A DNA stretch of 64,000 nucleotides from a bacterium (GTDB taxonomy: Bacteria; Bacteroidota; Ignavibacteria; Kapaibacteriales; UBA2268): NCBI GenBank assembly GCA_024711295.1, contig JANJTB010000031.1, positions 118,673 to 182,672 on the forward strand, read 5' to 3'. Of this stretch, positions 27,601 through 34,988 are shown in pieces. Position numbers and translations under genes: made by a program. Numbering within the stretch: position 1 is the stretch's first letter; each line of letters starts with the position of its first letter. Under the pieces are notes generated by a model. That model made no database searches, was not told the origin of the DNA, and was given only the letters and a program-made list of their open reading frames with translations.

Positions 27601-27939
27601 CAGGAAGAGTCGATGTATTATGAATATCAAAAGCAATCAGGTGAATTCCCGATTATTGGTGTAAATACATTCCTTAAGGAAAATGACTCTAATCCTTATG
27701 ATTCTATGCAGGTTATCCGTACTAGCGAAGATGAAAAGCAACAGAGAATTAAAGAAGTAAGCAACTTTAAAGATAAAAATAAAGATATGCTCGATTCTGC
27801 ACTCGACAAGCTTCGTGAGACAGCATTGAAGAATGGAAATATATTCGAAGAACTGCTTAATACTGTTCAGTATGCAACTATGGGACAAATCACTCAGGTG
27901 CTTTACGAAATAGGCGGAAAATATAGGCGCGGAATGTAA
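24700..27939 (+). CDS. icmF: Fused isobutyryl-CoA mutase IcmF
   Basis: 1079 residues in the IcmF order. The N-terminal B12-binding domain has DGHD (14-17, H16 the cobalt ligand), SSYQGGH and VFGGGGG. The MeaB-like G-protein domain has P-loop GTGGSGKSS (200-208) and the NKFEKRG specificity motif. The C-terminal acyl-CoA mutase domain has FPYTAGVFPFKR. That AGVFPF segment, rather than the YAFRPWT of methylmalonyl-CoA mutase, points to isobutyryl/n-butyryl-CoA. The built-in G domain is a chaperone that loads and protects adenosylcobalamin. It is probably co-transcribed with the acyl-CoA dehydrogenase. Pivalyl-CoA or related substrates are alternatives. Confidence 0.92.
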   Translation: MHKIKVVTAAALFDGHDVSVNLFRRLLQKRGAEVVHIGHNRSVKEVVSVALQEDADAVLISSYQGGHNEYFRYVVDSLKENGAPHILVFGGGGGVILPSEISDLENYGVTRIYHAVDGQKIGIDGIADDIITRISENILSYGKFTVDESIIQNNNCSDYVSLSKQLTFIEDNDDESKRTELRDLYGKFDKQKSLVLGVTGTGGSGKSSLIDEIIGKFISFTDAKIGILAVDPSKSTTGGALLGDRIRYNQIYNNRVFFRSFATRKSKTEISVGLSDSILALKSCGFDIIFVETSGIGQGDSNITSLVDKSLYVMTSEFGAPSQLEKIDMLDLADFVAINKFEKRGSEDAYREVKIHFLRNRNLKVDKNVPLDELELPVYACSSNQFNNPGVNRLFVDILSIVKNQNTSLSLKDNLIEMLPTKFDKYNGLLSTERVSYLSEISETVHNYRRKALEQVQLAEAAYSLVKTTEVLSDAKLREQIESEYKNKYSELSEESRNFIESWDKIKNDMSQDELRYSIMGKEFTMNLFTKSLSGSNIPKVALPKYNDWANLLKYYYFENIPGSFPYTAGVFPFKRVTEDPKRQFAGEGSPERTNKRFHYLCANDNAKRLSVAFDGITLYAEDPDIQPDIYGKIGEAGVSVCNIDDMNTLMRGFELTDPLTSVSMTINAPAPIMVAFFFMTAFRRELDKIQSLGSVLSQEEVDKLKIETFRKIRGTVQADMLKEDQAQNTIIFSIDFAMKMIGDLQEYLSKNKIMNYYSLSISGYHIAEAGANPITQLAFTLANGFTYVEYFLNRGLKVDEFAPNLSFFFSNGMDPEYSVIGRVARRIWAVAMKFRYGANDKSQRLKYHIQTSGRSLHAQEIDFNDIRTTLQGLLAFYDNCNSLHTNSYDEAVTTPTEESVRRSMAIQLILSKEFGMLKNENPNQGSFIIEELTDLVEEAVLMEFNRLSRRGGVLGAMETQYQRSKIQEESMYYEYQKQSGEFPIIGVNTFLKENDSNPYDSMQVIRTSEDEKQQRIKEVSNFKDKNKDMLDSALDKLRETALKNGNIFEELLNTVQYATMGQITQVLYEIGGKYRRGM

Positions 27940-27984
27940 TTTGTTCAAAAATTAATTCTGTGGTGAGCTGTTGTTTGTCTATTT

Positions 27985-28063
27985 AATGTCATTCTGAGCA
28001 TAAAGAAGAATAAATATTCATTTTAACTTGATATCTGTTCTACTTTTAACTCAGAATGACATT
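27985..28063. repeat. Inverted repeat with 14-base arms around a 51-base spacer
   Basis: Arms AATGTCATTCTGAG (27985-27998) and CTCAGAATGACATT (28050-28063) are perfect complements, between the convergent icmF and radical SAM genes. The left part resembles the TGTCATTCTGAGC-type interspersed repeats seen in many FCB genomes. It could act as a terminator, a mobile repeat or both. Confidence 0.6.
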
Positions 28064-28073
28064 TTCTGTTAGG

Positions 28074-29519
28074 TCATGCAGTTTCAGAAAGTATCTCCGG
28101 TACAAAAGTATCTGATTTCTTTTCAATCATTAAATTTGGACTTACATAAGGGTGCTTCTCCCCTTTCACTTTGGATAATAGTGTTTCCAATACAGGCAAC
28201 ATATTGTTTAACTGCTGCGTTTTAATCAAAAAATTCCAAACAGGTTCAAATTTCTTCCAACCACCTGTATAAAATAAATGTTTCAGCTTGTGCTTATGAG
28301 AGCTGTGGGTAACGCTGGACTTAAGAATATTCGACCATGAATAGAATTCTTTATATGCCCAATCGTAACCGTATTTTAGTTCGGTTGCAGATATATTACG
28401 TATTTGATAAACGACATTTCTCGTATCATATAGTTCCCAATTCTTTGTTATTATCCTGCCCTGCTCTTCCATACTTTTATATAATCTTGTACCTGGATAT
28501 GGAGTCAGAATGTGATAAGTTGAGGTAGTAATACCATTCTCTACACCCCAGTCAACAGTTCTCTTAAATACATCTTTATCATCTTCATCAAGTCCAAACA
28601 CAAAGCTGCCATTTATCATTATTCCTAATGAATGTAATCTGTTCACTGCTTTTATGTAATCTTTATGCAAGTTTTGTTTTTTGTTACTTTGTTTTAGATT
28701 AGCTGCCGAAAATGTCTCAAATCCTACAAATAAGCTTCGCAATCCTGCATCTGCTGCTTTTTCTATCAAAGAACCACTAAGAATAGAGTTAATTGTTGCA
28801 GCCCCCTGAAACACTCTGTTCATACCTTTCATACCTTCGAACAGGTCAGAGGCAAATCTTGCATTGCCCAACAAATGGTCATCTAAGAAGTAGAGGTGTT
28901 TACCAGGCAATCGTTCAATCTCCTCCAATGCTCTGTCAACATGTAGTGTATAAAATGATTTCCCACCATCGTAGAACGCATCTTTATAACAAAAATCACA
29001 ATGGTGAGGGCAACCCCTGCTTACTACCAAAGAATTAGGTACGAGGTATCTGTTTCTTTTTATAAGGTCTCTTCGTACAGGTGGGGCATCAGCAAGGCTA
29101 CGCACTTTTGATGTATATATTTTTTTGGGTGTTTTACTTCTAAAATCAATTAGAAACTGTGGAAATGTATCTTCACCCGGTCCTAGAAAAATTGAGTCTG
29201 CATACCTGGAAGCTTCTTCAGGCATAGAAGTCACATGCAATCCTCCTAGTACAACATAGGCACCTCTGCTTCTGTAATGCTCTGCAATCCTATAAGCTCT
29301 GTATGCATTAGTAATATAAACCTGAATAACAACTAAATCAGGATAATCCTCAAGATTAAGTGACTCAACATGTTGGTCCTGCAATTCAATTTCATCATCA
29401 TTCGAAAAATATGCTGCTAATGTTGCCAAACCTATCGGAGGAAACAATGAGTATTTAATTGGTCTCCAGAATGGACTTTCAGCTTCGGCTAATGCCGGCA
29501 AGATCATTTTTACTTTCAT
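28074..29519 (-). CDS. B12-binding-domain radical SAM protein
   Basis: 481 residues. An N-terminal B12-binding-like Rossmann domain (about 5-130; YSLFPPIGLATLAAYF, YVVLGGLHVTSMPEEA) precedes the radical SAM core, with the 4Fe-4S cluster cysteines C170, C174 and C177 in SRGCPHHCDFCYK. Downstream are FVGFET and INGSFVFGLDED. This is the BchE/HpnJ-like B12-dependent radical SAM class, often methyltransferases or cyclases acting on lipids and natural products. It lies two bases after the sugar transferase gene on the same strand. The substrate is unknown. Confidence 0.85.
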   Translation of the reverse strand: MKVKMILPALAEAESPFWRPIKYSLFPPIGLATLAAYFSNDDEIELQDQHVESLNLEDYPDLVVIQVYITNAYRAYRIAEHYRSRGAYVVLGGLHVTSMPEEASRYADSIFLGPGEDTFPQFLIDFRSKTPKKIYTSKVRSLADAPPVRRDLIKRNRYLVPNSLVVSRGCPHHCDFCYKDAFYDGGKSFYTLHVDRALEEIERLPGKHLYFLDDHLLGNARFASDLFEGMKGMNRVFQGAATINSILSGSLIEKAADAGLRSLFVGFETFSAANLKQSNKKQNLHKDYIKAVNRLHSLGIMINGSFVFGLDEDDKDVFKRTVDWGVENGITTSTYHILTPYPGTRLYKSMEEQGRIITKNWELYDTRNVVYQIRNISATELKYGYDWAYKEFYSWSNILKSSVTHSSHKHKLKHLFYTGGWKKFEPVWNFLIKTQQLNNMLPVLETLLSKVKGEKHPYVSPNLMIEKKSDTFVPEILSETA

Positions 29520-29521
29520 TG

Positions 29522-30070
29522 CTATTTAAGATTCCTTTTGTTGAATATTATTTGCCTGACTCTTCTTTTACCTAAGATATTCATCATGAATGACAGAATA
29601 ACAATTGCAAAATCAATCATGATATTATTATTTTCAATATAATATTTGTCCCAAAACCACGAAGTTTTTTTATGCTGACCCCCATATAATTGTGCATAGC
29701 CTGTAATCCCTGGTTTAACTTTCCACCTGGAGCTGTGATGAGCATCATTCCATTTCAGTCGTTCAATATCACTTTGGGTTATTGCACGCGGACCTACTAT
29801 GCTCATTTCACCCTTGAGTACGTTGATAAATTGAGGAAGCTCATCAAGACCGCTTTTCCTTAGCACTAATCCAGATTTTGTTGGTACTTCATCTACCATA
29901 GTTTGAAATTTTAATATTTGGAATGGTTCGAGATTTTTGCCAATTCTGGTTTGTTTGAATATTACTTTATGTTTCTCTTTGAGAATCAAAATAAGCGAAA
30001 TAATAAGGGTAGGAATGGCAAATATTAGCAGTGCTACAAAAGAAAATAAAATATCAAAAAGCCTTTTCAT
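29522..30070 (-). CDS. Small monotopic sugar-1-phosphate transferase (PglC/WcaJ-type)
   Basis: 182 residues, the size of a minimal phosphoglycosyl transferase. An N-terminal re-entrant membrane helix (RLFDILFSFVALLIFAIPTL) is followed by VIFKQTRIGKNLEPFQILKFQTM, the catalytic Asp-Glu in KSGLDELPQFINVL and SIVGPRAITQSD, and VKPGITGYAQLYG. The enzyme moves a sugar phosphate from a nucleotide sugar to undecaprenyl phosphate at the inner membrane, starting a glycan chain. No other glycan genes flank it apart from the paired radical SAM gene. Confidence 0.88.
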   Translation of the reverse strand: MKRLFDILFSFVALLIFAIPTLIISLILILKEKHKVIFKQTRIGKNLEPFQILKFQTMVDEVPTKSGLVLRKSGLDELPQFINVLKGEMSIVGPRAITQSDIERLKWNDAHHSSRWKVKPGITGYAQLYGGQHKKTSWFWDKYYIENNNIMIDFAIVILSFMMNILGKRRVRQIIFNKRNLK

Positions 30071-30573
30071 AAATCAAGTTTATTATTTGAATAAAAATCG
30101 TAAAATAATTAGAATTTGTGTGTAATATGCAGCGAATATCTTATAGATTTTCACTTGTGTTATGATACTAACTCATTAGCACAATCAATAATTATTTACG
30201 AAACAAAGGCTCAATTCAACATTTATTTCCTTACTTAATGTACTCAATTTTTGCAGATATTAGGAAAAATACCCAATCATTTTGTTAATGACAAATTAGC
30301 ACATCAAAATATTTTATGAATATTTTACTTTTCATGTATAGTTATTATTTAGCCAGTATTTCCCTATCTTTTGTTTTTTATTTTGCTGTCAAGGTAATAA
30401 TTACTAATTTTGTAAAATCATTTATCGAGAATTCGTAGATAAGTGACTTGAGCCTGTAATTGCGTAAAATTGTATTATTTATGTTGTTATAGGAATAAAA
30501 AGATATAGATTATAGCAATTAAGTGAAAACGGGAGTTATAAGCTATTTTTGGACACCACAAACAGATCAAACA
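30071..30573. other. Intergenic region, about 500 bases
   Basis: A+T-rich spacer between the divergent sugar transferase and amidohydrolase genes. I see no RNA gene, repeat or convincing hairpin. It must hold both promoters. The possible GTG extension of the downstream gene from 30523 is not supported by a ribosome-binding site. Confidence 0.45.
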
Positions 30574-31320
30574 ATGGACAAAAGAATAATTCTTCATATT
30601 CCTCATTCCTCAACAAAAATTCCTTTGTCAGAAGGTTATCTTGTAGACTCCATAGCTCTTGAAAAAGAGATTTTTAAATTGACAGATTGGTATACTGATG
30701 ACCTGTTTTATTCAAATGAGGACGAAATGATAGTAGCTGAATTTTCTAGAATATTTTGCGATCCTGAAAGGTTTACAGATGATGCACAAGAAGTAATGGC
30801 ACAATATGGAATGGGCGTATTATATGAAAAAAGTGATAATGGTGAAGAAATTAGAATTGTAACTCATGACCTAAAAGAAAAAGTTTTGACATCATATTAT
30901 TGGAAACATCACAATAAATTAAATAACGCAGTGAATAATCAGTTGGACAATTATGGAAAAGTTACAATCATTGACTGTCATTCATATCCCAGCAAACCAT
31001 TAAAAAGAGACCTTGATAAAAACCCAAAACGACCTGATTTTAATATTGGAACTGATTCATTTCATACAACCAAGGAGTTAATAGACATATCGGTTTCATT
31101 TTTTGAAAAAGCAGGCTATACCTTAGGCATTGACTGGCCATATAGTGGTTCTATTGTGCCCATCGAACATTATCATAAAAACAAAAATGTTTCAACCATA
31201 ATGTTAGAAATTAATAGAGCACTTTATTTGAATGAGCCAACTAATCAAAAGTCTGAGAACTATAACCAGATAAAACAAATAGTAAGTGAATACATTAAAG
31301 CAATTAAAAACAGCTTATAA
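30574..31320 (+). CDS. N-formylglutamate amidohydrolase family protein
   Basis: 248 residues from ATG 30574; a GTG at 30523 would add 17 residues that lack family similarity. Family motifs: ILHIPHSST at the N-terminus, FSRIFCDPERF, IIDCHSYPSKPL and FNIGTDSFHT. The family hydrolyses N-formylglutamate in histidine degradation or related N-formyl compounds. No hut genes are nearby, so the substrate is uncertain. Its stop codon lies within the left end of the hairpin repeat that follows. Confidence 0.8.
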   Translation: MDKRIILHIPHSSTKIPLSEGYLVDSIALEKEIFKLTDWYTDDLFYSNEDEMIVAEFSRIFCDPERFTDDAQEVMAQYGMGVLYEKSDNGEEIRIVTHDLKEKVLTSYYWKHHNKLNNAVNNQLDNYGKVTIIDCHSYPSKPLKRDLDKNPKRPDFNIGTDSFHTTKELIDISVSFFEKAGYTLGIDWPYSGSIVPIEHYHKNKNVSTIMLEINRALYLNEPTNQKSENYNQIKQIVSEYIKAIKNSL

Positions 31321-31457
31321 CAGCACCTACCCAAAAGGCGGGGTTTCGTGTTCCAAAGACAGTTTTGTGGTTAATCAAACATTAGTTTTTCAAATCAAGT
31401 TTTGTGGTAAAAGTCCCGCCCTTCGGGTAGCCGCAAAACGTTCATCGAGAGTTAAGC
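31313..31457. repeat. G+C-rich hairpin-forming repeat, attC-like
   Basis: GCTTATAAC (31313-31321) can pair with GTTAAGC (31451-31457), which fits the GTTRRRY core of integron attC sites, apart from a two-base bulge. Inside, CTACCC-AAAA-GGCGGG (31327-31342) pairs with CCCGCC-CTTC-GGGTAG (31415-31430). An 11-base direct repeat AGTTTTGTGGT lies at 31361 and 31398. By my count 31321-31500 is about 46% G+C, against about a third around it. It looks like an interspersed genomic repeat. The attC reading is a hypothesis; no integrase is present. Confidence 0.5.
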
Positions 31458-31566
31458 GTGTTAGCCGAAGCGAGCCAAGGTAGTACACGAGCTAAACAAA
31501 ATATTGAAGCTACTTCGCTTAGCTCTGGGTAGTAATATTACTTATAAACATCCCATTCACAAAAAT

Positions 31567-31860
31567 ATGATAGCTAACAAACAAACATTAAAGATTTGTA
31601 AAAAAGGACATAAATTCTATAAGAGTTCTGACTGTCCCTCCTGCCCTGTTTGCGAAAAAGAACTTAAACCTAATGATAATTTTCTTTCACTGGTTTCGGC
31701 ACCAGCCAGACGAGCATTAGAGCGAGACGGAATTTCGACTATAGAACAACTGTCAAAATTCAGCGAAAAGGAAATTTTAGCTCTGCACGGATTGGGGAAA
31801 AGTACGTTGCCTATTTTACGTAAGGTTTTAATAAATGCAGGTCTTGAATTCAAACAATAA
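31567..31860 (+). CDS. Small zinc-ribbon protein with RNA polymerase alpha-CTD/HhH-like domain
   Basis: 97 residues from ATG 31567; a TTG start at 31504 would run into the repeat region. The N-terminus has a compact metal site (KICKKGHKFYKSSDCPSCPVCE). The C-terminal 55 residues (APARRALERDGISTIEQLSKFSEKEILALHGLGKSTLPIL) match the helix-hairpin-helix fold of the RNA polymerase alpha C-terminal domain. Such stand-alone proteins are common accessory genes in Bacteroidota. A nucleic-acid-binding role is likely, but the target is unknown. Confidence 0.72.
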   Translation: MIANKQTLKICKKGHKFYKSSDCPSCPVCEKELKPNDNFLSLVSAPARRALERDGISTIEQLSKFSEKEILALHGLGKSTLPILRKVLINAGLEFKQ

Positions 31861-31941
31861 TTCGAGTGCATCATTTATTTTTTGTAAATAAATTACAGAA
31901 TAGATAGTCATTTTATAAAATACAAAACAAATGGAAAATCT

Positions 31942-32535
31942 ATGACACCGAAACAACAAGAAAGAATTCAAAACAAAATAAAAAGAATTAAAGCCGCTCT
32001 TGCTGCTGAAAAAAGAAAATGGGGCGGTGTGTATAATGACGGAGCAGGAAGGCGTTACATCCCACCTCAACTTTATATAGAACTCAATGACTTTACAGGC
32101 GCACTTCGTTACTTTAACTGGTTCAACAAAAATTTCCCCGACGACTGTTGTTACCCGGACTTTTTATTCGAGTGGGCATTGGTATTTTTCAAGACCGGAA
32201 GACTCAAAGAAGCTGAGAAAAAAGCATTTGAAACATTTTGCAGTAATACTTATGTCTTCGATATTTTTTTTGGCAGACAAGTTACAAAAATTAATAAATT
32301 TGAAGGCTCAAACCTTGAAACTCAAGAGTATGCTGAATACAAATTTTACTACTCTAGCAATCAAGAAAATTTAGCAGACTTTTCAGAATGGTTAGAAAGG
32401 TTTATATCTACTGAAAAGTTTATAAATATAAGCAATAAATTCATAGACATAAAAAAACGACTTGAAACAGAAGAAGATATTAAAACAAGGCGTTATCTAG
32501 TTAATCTTGAAAGTCAATTAGTAAATGAACTTTAG
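31942..32535 (+). CDS. TPR-like hypothetical protein
   Basis: 197 residues, soluble, helix-rich. A basic N-terminal helix (PKQQERIQNKIKRIKAALAAEKRKWGG) is followed by a tetratricopeptide-like pair (FTGALRYFNWFNKNFPDD, LFEWALVFFKTGRLKEAEKKAFETF) and charged helices. I recognise no enzyme motif. It follows the zinc-ribbon gene by 81 bases and may belong to the same accessory block. Confidence 0.65.
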   Translation: MTPKQQERIQNKIKRIKAALAAEKRKWGGVYNDGAGRRYIPPQLYIELNDFTGALRYFNWFNKNFPDDCCYPDFLFEWALVFFKTGRLKEAEKKAFETFCSNTYVFDIFFGRQVTKINKFEGSNLETQEYAEYKFYYSSNQENLADFSEWLERFISTEKFINISNKFIDIKKRLETEEDIKTRRYLVNLESQLVNEL

Positions 32536-32743
32536 AAGACTTCAAGAAAGAAATATTACTTATATTTCTGTGGTTACTTTAATTTTGTTTAAATTGGTAT
32601 TTTCAAGAACAATTTTATATTTAGAACTTTGAGGTGGTTTAGCAACATAATGTAAAGAAATCACCCAAAATCATTAATTACAACATTGTAATTTAGAAAT
32701 ATCATTAAAATCTATTTAGCACTAGTCAAAAAAATAAAAAACC

Positions 32744-33484
32744 ATGTTTGACATTTTATTTGCTCGTACATTAATTATTGTTGGTGGAATGCTTGTAATT
32801 ACGGCAATTACATCTCGCATCAATAAAACATTTGAAACTTCAAGAGAAATGTTGCTCACCATATTTGGGACCTTTGCTTTCTTATTTGCTATAGTTTTCT
32901 TTGCAGACATTTATCCACTAAATATTTTGCTTGTTTCAATTTTTTCGGCTTTGGTTGGATGGCAAATTGGTCCAACAATTGAGCATTTTGGGGAAAGGTT
33001 TAAGATTAAGGAATTTTTAAAAAGCCGTGGTGTAGTTTTAAAAAAAGGGCAATTTATTACTAAAGAGTTAAGAAAAGAATTTGAGCAGTCATTTGATATT
33101 ATCAAATATCAACGTGAGTGGAATAATATTGTTTTTCAGGCTATATTCGCTACAGCAATTTCTACATTATCAGCGGCAGGCCTTGTATTTCTTACAAATA
33201 CTGATTTTAGTTTTCTTGGTGGTTTTTTGCTAATTTCGATAATTATGTTGATAATAATGGGCGTTTTAAATATACTTTTTTTCCGCTCAAGGATTTTTTC
33301 ACTTGTAAGAGCTTACATTGGCGCAGTGATTTTTACATTATATTTGATTTATGATTTTGACAGACTTGAAAAATTTGCTGGTGATGATTCTTGGAACACT
33401 GCAATTAATATTGCAGTAAAGATATATCTTGATGTTATTAATTTGTTTTTAAAGTTATTAGAAATTATTTCAGAATCAAAATAA
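32744..33484 (+). CDS. Bax inhibitor-1/TMBIM-like membrane protein
   Basis: 246 residues with about seven membrane segments and a soluble insert (about 85-125, IEHFGERFKIKEFLKSRGVVLKKGQFITKELRKEFEQSF). The C-terminal block IGAVIFTLYLIYDFDRLEKF...IYLDVINLFLKLLEII matches the BI-1 signature, including the conserved Asp of the pH-sensing pair. BI-1 family members are ion-leak channels of the inner membrane in bacteria. The large insert is unusual. It is the last gene of the accessory block. Confidence 0.65.
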   Translation: MFDILFARTLIIVGGMLVITAITSRINKTFETSREMLLTIFGTFAFLFAIVFFADIYPLNILLVSIFSALVGWQIGPTIEHFGERFKIKEFLKSRGVVLKKGQFITKELRKEFEQSFDIIKYQREWNNIVFQAIFATAISTLSAAGLVFLTNTDFSFLGGFLLISIIMLIIMGVLNILFFRSRIFSLVRAYIGAVIFTLYLIYDFDRLEKFAGDDSWNTAINIAVKIYLDVINLFLKLLEIISESK

Positions 33485-33547
33485 TAATAAAACGTTAAGT
33501 TGAAAATTCAAATTTTTCATATAATTACTTTTATTTCGAATATCAGA

Positions 33548-33576
33548 AAGTGCCACACCTCAATGATGCGGCACTT
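33548..33576. terminator. Hairpin between convergent genes
   Basis: Arms 33548-33557 (AAGTGCCACA) and 33567-33576 (TGCGGCACTT) pair with one mismatch around a nine-base loop. It lies between the ends of the BI-1-like and T9SS genes. There is no long T run, so it is a weak terminator or a stabilising hairpin. Confidence 0.45.
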
Positions 33577-33587
33577 CCGGTCTGTCT

Positions 33588-34970
33588 TTACTTTACTATA
33601 ACTACTTTCTGCATTGCTCTGTCACTGCCACAGCTTAGTATTATATGATATTCTCCTGAGGCGTAGTTGCTGATATTTTGAGTAATCTTCCGGCTTTGTA
33701 AGACCGATAAATTTGTTGATAAATCAGCCACTAATTTACCATCAGTTGAATATATTTTCAATTCACTTGCTTTGCAGTCAGGTGTATTGAATTCAATTTC
33801 TATATATTCTGAAGCCGGATTGGGAACTACGTTAAGAGAAATAGTTGAACTTGAGTTCAAATTATTAATCTTCGAGATCAAAAACGCATCCCTTGAGTAT
33901 GTTAGTTTATCAACTTTTTTATCATTAATAATATCTACCAAGTCAATTAGTTCGAGATCTGTTAATCTGCCTGTTTTTGAATCATAATTCTTGATTGTTA
34001 ATTCTTCATTGATTACAGCACCGTCAATAGTTTCTGTATAATCATCATCACCCCAAATTGTTACGGATGCAATACCATTATGGAATATTCCAGAGCCGAT
34101 AAGTTCATCAGATGAGTTGTAAATGCCAATCTCGTCTCCATTATCAGAATTATTCTGAACCAATAGAACTGCATTATTGCCTGTACGGTTAACAGAAGGA
34201 ATAAGTACTCTCGGCATTGGTGTTATCTCAGAACCTGCCTCTGCCCTGCCTGATGAGTTGGCTGGATAAGTAAGTGTGGCATTCTTGCTGAGATACATCT
34301 GATAGCCCTGACCAGGCTGAAGACTGCCTATCTGGTTGATGTTATATTGTGGTATGTAGCTCTGTCCTGAGTTATTCTTAGCAAGGGTTAAAGCGTTCTG
34401 ACTCACAAGTGTAGCAAGAGCTGTTGGTGCAGGCATAGCACTACTTCGAATATAAGACACAATTTTCCAGCCGGAAGTTAAAGATATTGGAGTATCTTCA
34501 GGTTTTAATACCATACCTGTAATTTCGAGTGTTTTAGCTTCTTTCATCGAAACCTGGTAACCTTCGTATTTGTTCCAATTACCTATTTGATTGATATTAT
34601 ACAGTGGAATATAACTCTGACCACCATTATTTTTAACCAAGTTTACAAAAGTCTTTATGTCAGCCCAAATGGCTGGCATACTCTTTTGCTCGGGCTCTAC
34701 ATACGTGGAAATAATATTCCAGCCGGAAGTGAGTGAAATATTTTGAGTAATTGTTGTAATATTTTCTGTAGAAAACCAAAATCCGGAACTCAATCGAAAC
34801 TCACTATTCTGAATTTTGCCAACGGCATTTTGTCCGACAGTACTTTTCAAAATGTATTCAGAATTAGAAGTATTTTGTGATGAACTCCCCATAACGTACT
34901 TCTTTAATTGATATGTCTGAGATTGTAATCCGGAAAATCCAAATAAGAAAATAATCAGAATATATTTCAT
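33588..34970 (-). CDS. Secreted protein with internal repeats and T9SS sorting tail
   Basis: 460 residues. Signal peptide (MKYILIIFLFGFSGLQSQ), an N-terminal YVMGSSSQNTSNSEYILKSTVGQ module, then two tandem repeats of about 95 residues starting ISLTSGWNIIS and ISLTSGWKIVS, each with GGQSYIP/SGQSYIP-YNINQIG. The C-terminus is a T9SS type A domain (NVVPNPASEYIEIEF ... GEYHIILSCGSDRAMQKVVIVK). It is exported and should be surface-attached. It lies 18 bases after the S74 gene and is probably co-transcribed with it. No enzyme motif is visible. Confidence 0.8.
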   Translation of the reverse strand: MKYILIIFLFGFSGLQSQTYQLKKYVMGSSSQNTSNSEYILKSTVGQNAVGKIQNSEFRLSSGFWFSTENITTITQNISLTSGWNIISTYVEPEQKSMPAIWADIKTFVNLVKNNGGQSYIPLYNINQIGNWNKYEGYQVSMKEAKTLEITGMVLKPEDTPISLTSGWKIVSYIRSSAMPAPTALATLVSQNALTLAKNNSGQSYIPQYNINQIGSLQPGQGYQMYLSKNATLTYPANSSGRAEAGSEITPMPRVLIPSVNRTGNNAVLLVQNNSDNGDEIGIYNSSDELIGSGIFHNGIASVTIWGDDDYTETIDGAVINEELTIKNYDSKTGRLTDLELIDLVDIINDKKVDKLTYSRDAFLISKINNLNSSSTISLNVVPNPASEYIEIEFNTPDCKASELKIYSTDGKLVADLSTNLSVLQSRKITQNISNYASGEYHIILSCGSDRAMQKVVIVK

Positions 34971-34988
34971 TAATAAAATATCCTTATA

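Noticed and set aside
24700..27939. Classical methylmalonyl-CoA mutase
   Set aside because: The built-in G domain and the AGVFPFKR segment fit IcmF, and no separate beta subunit is adjacent.
31286..31483. 65-residue open frame spanning the hairpin repeat
   Set aside because: It crosses the end of the amidohydrolase and the repeat, and the composition follows the repeat rather than a protein.
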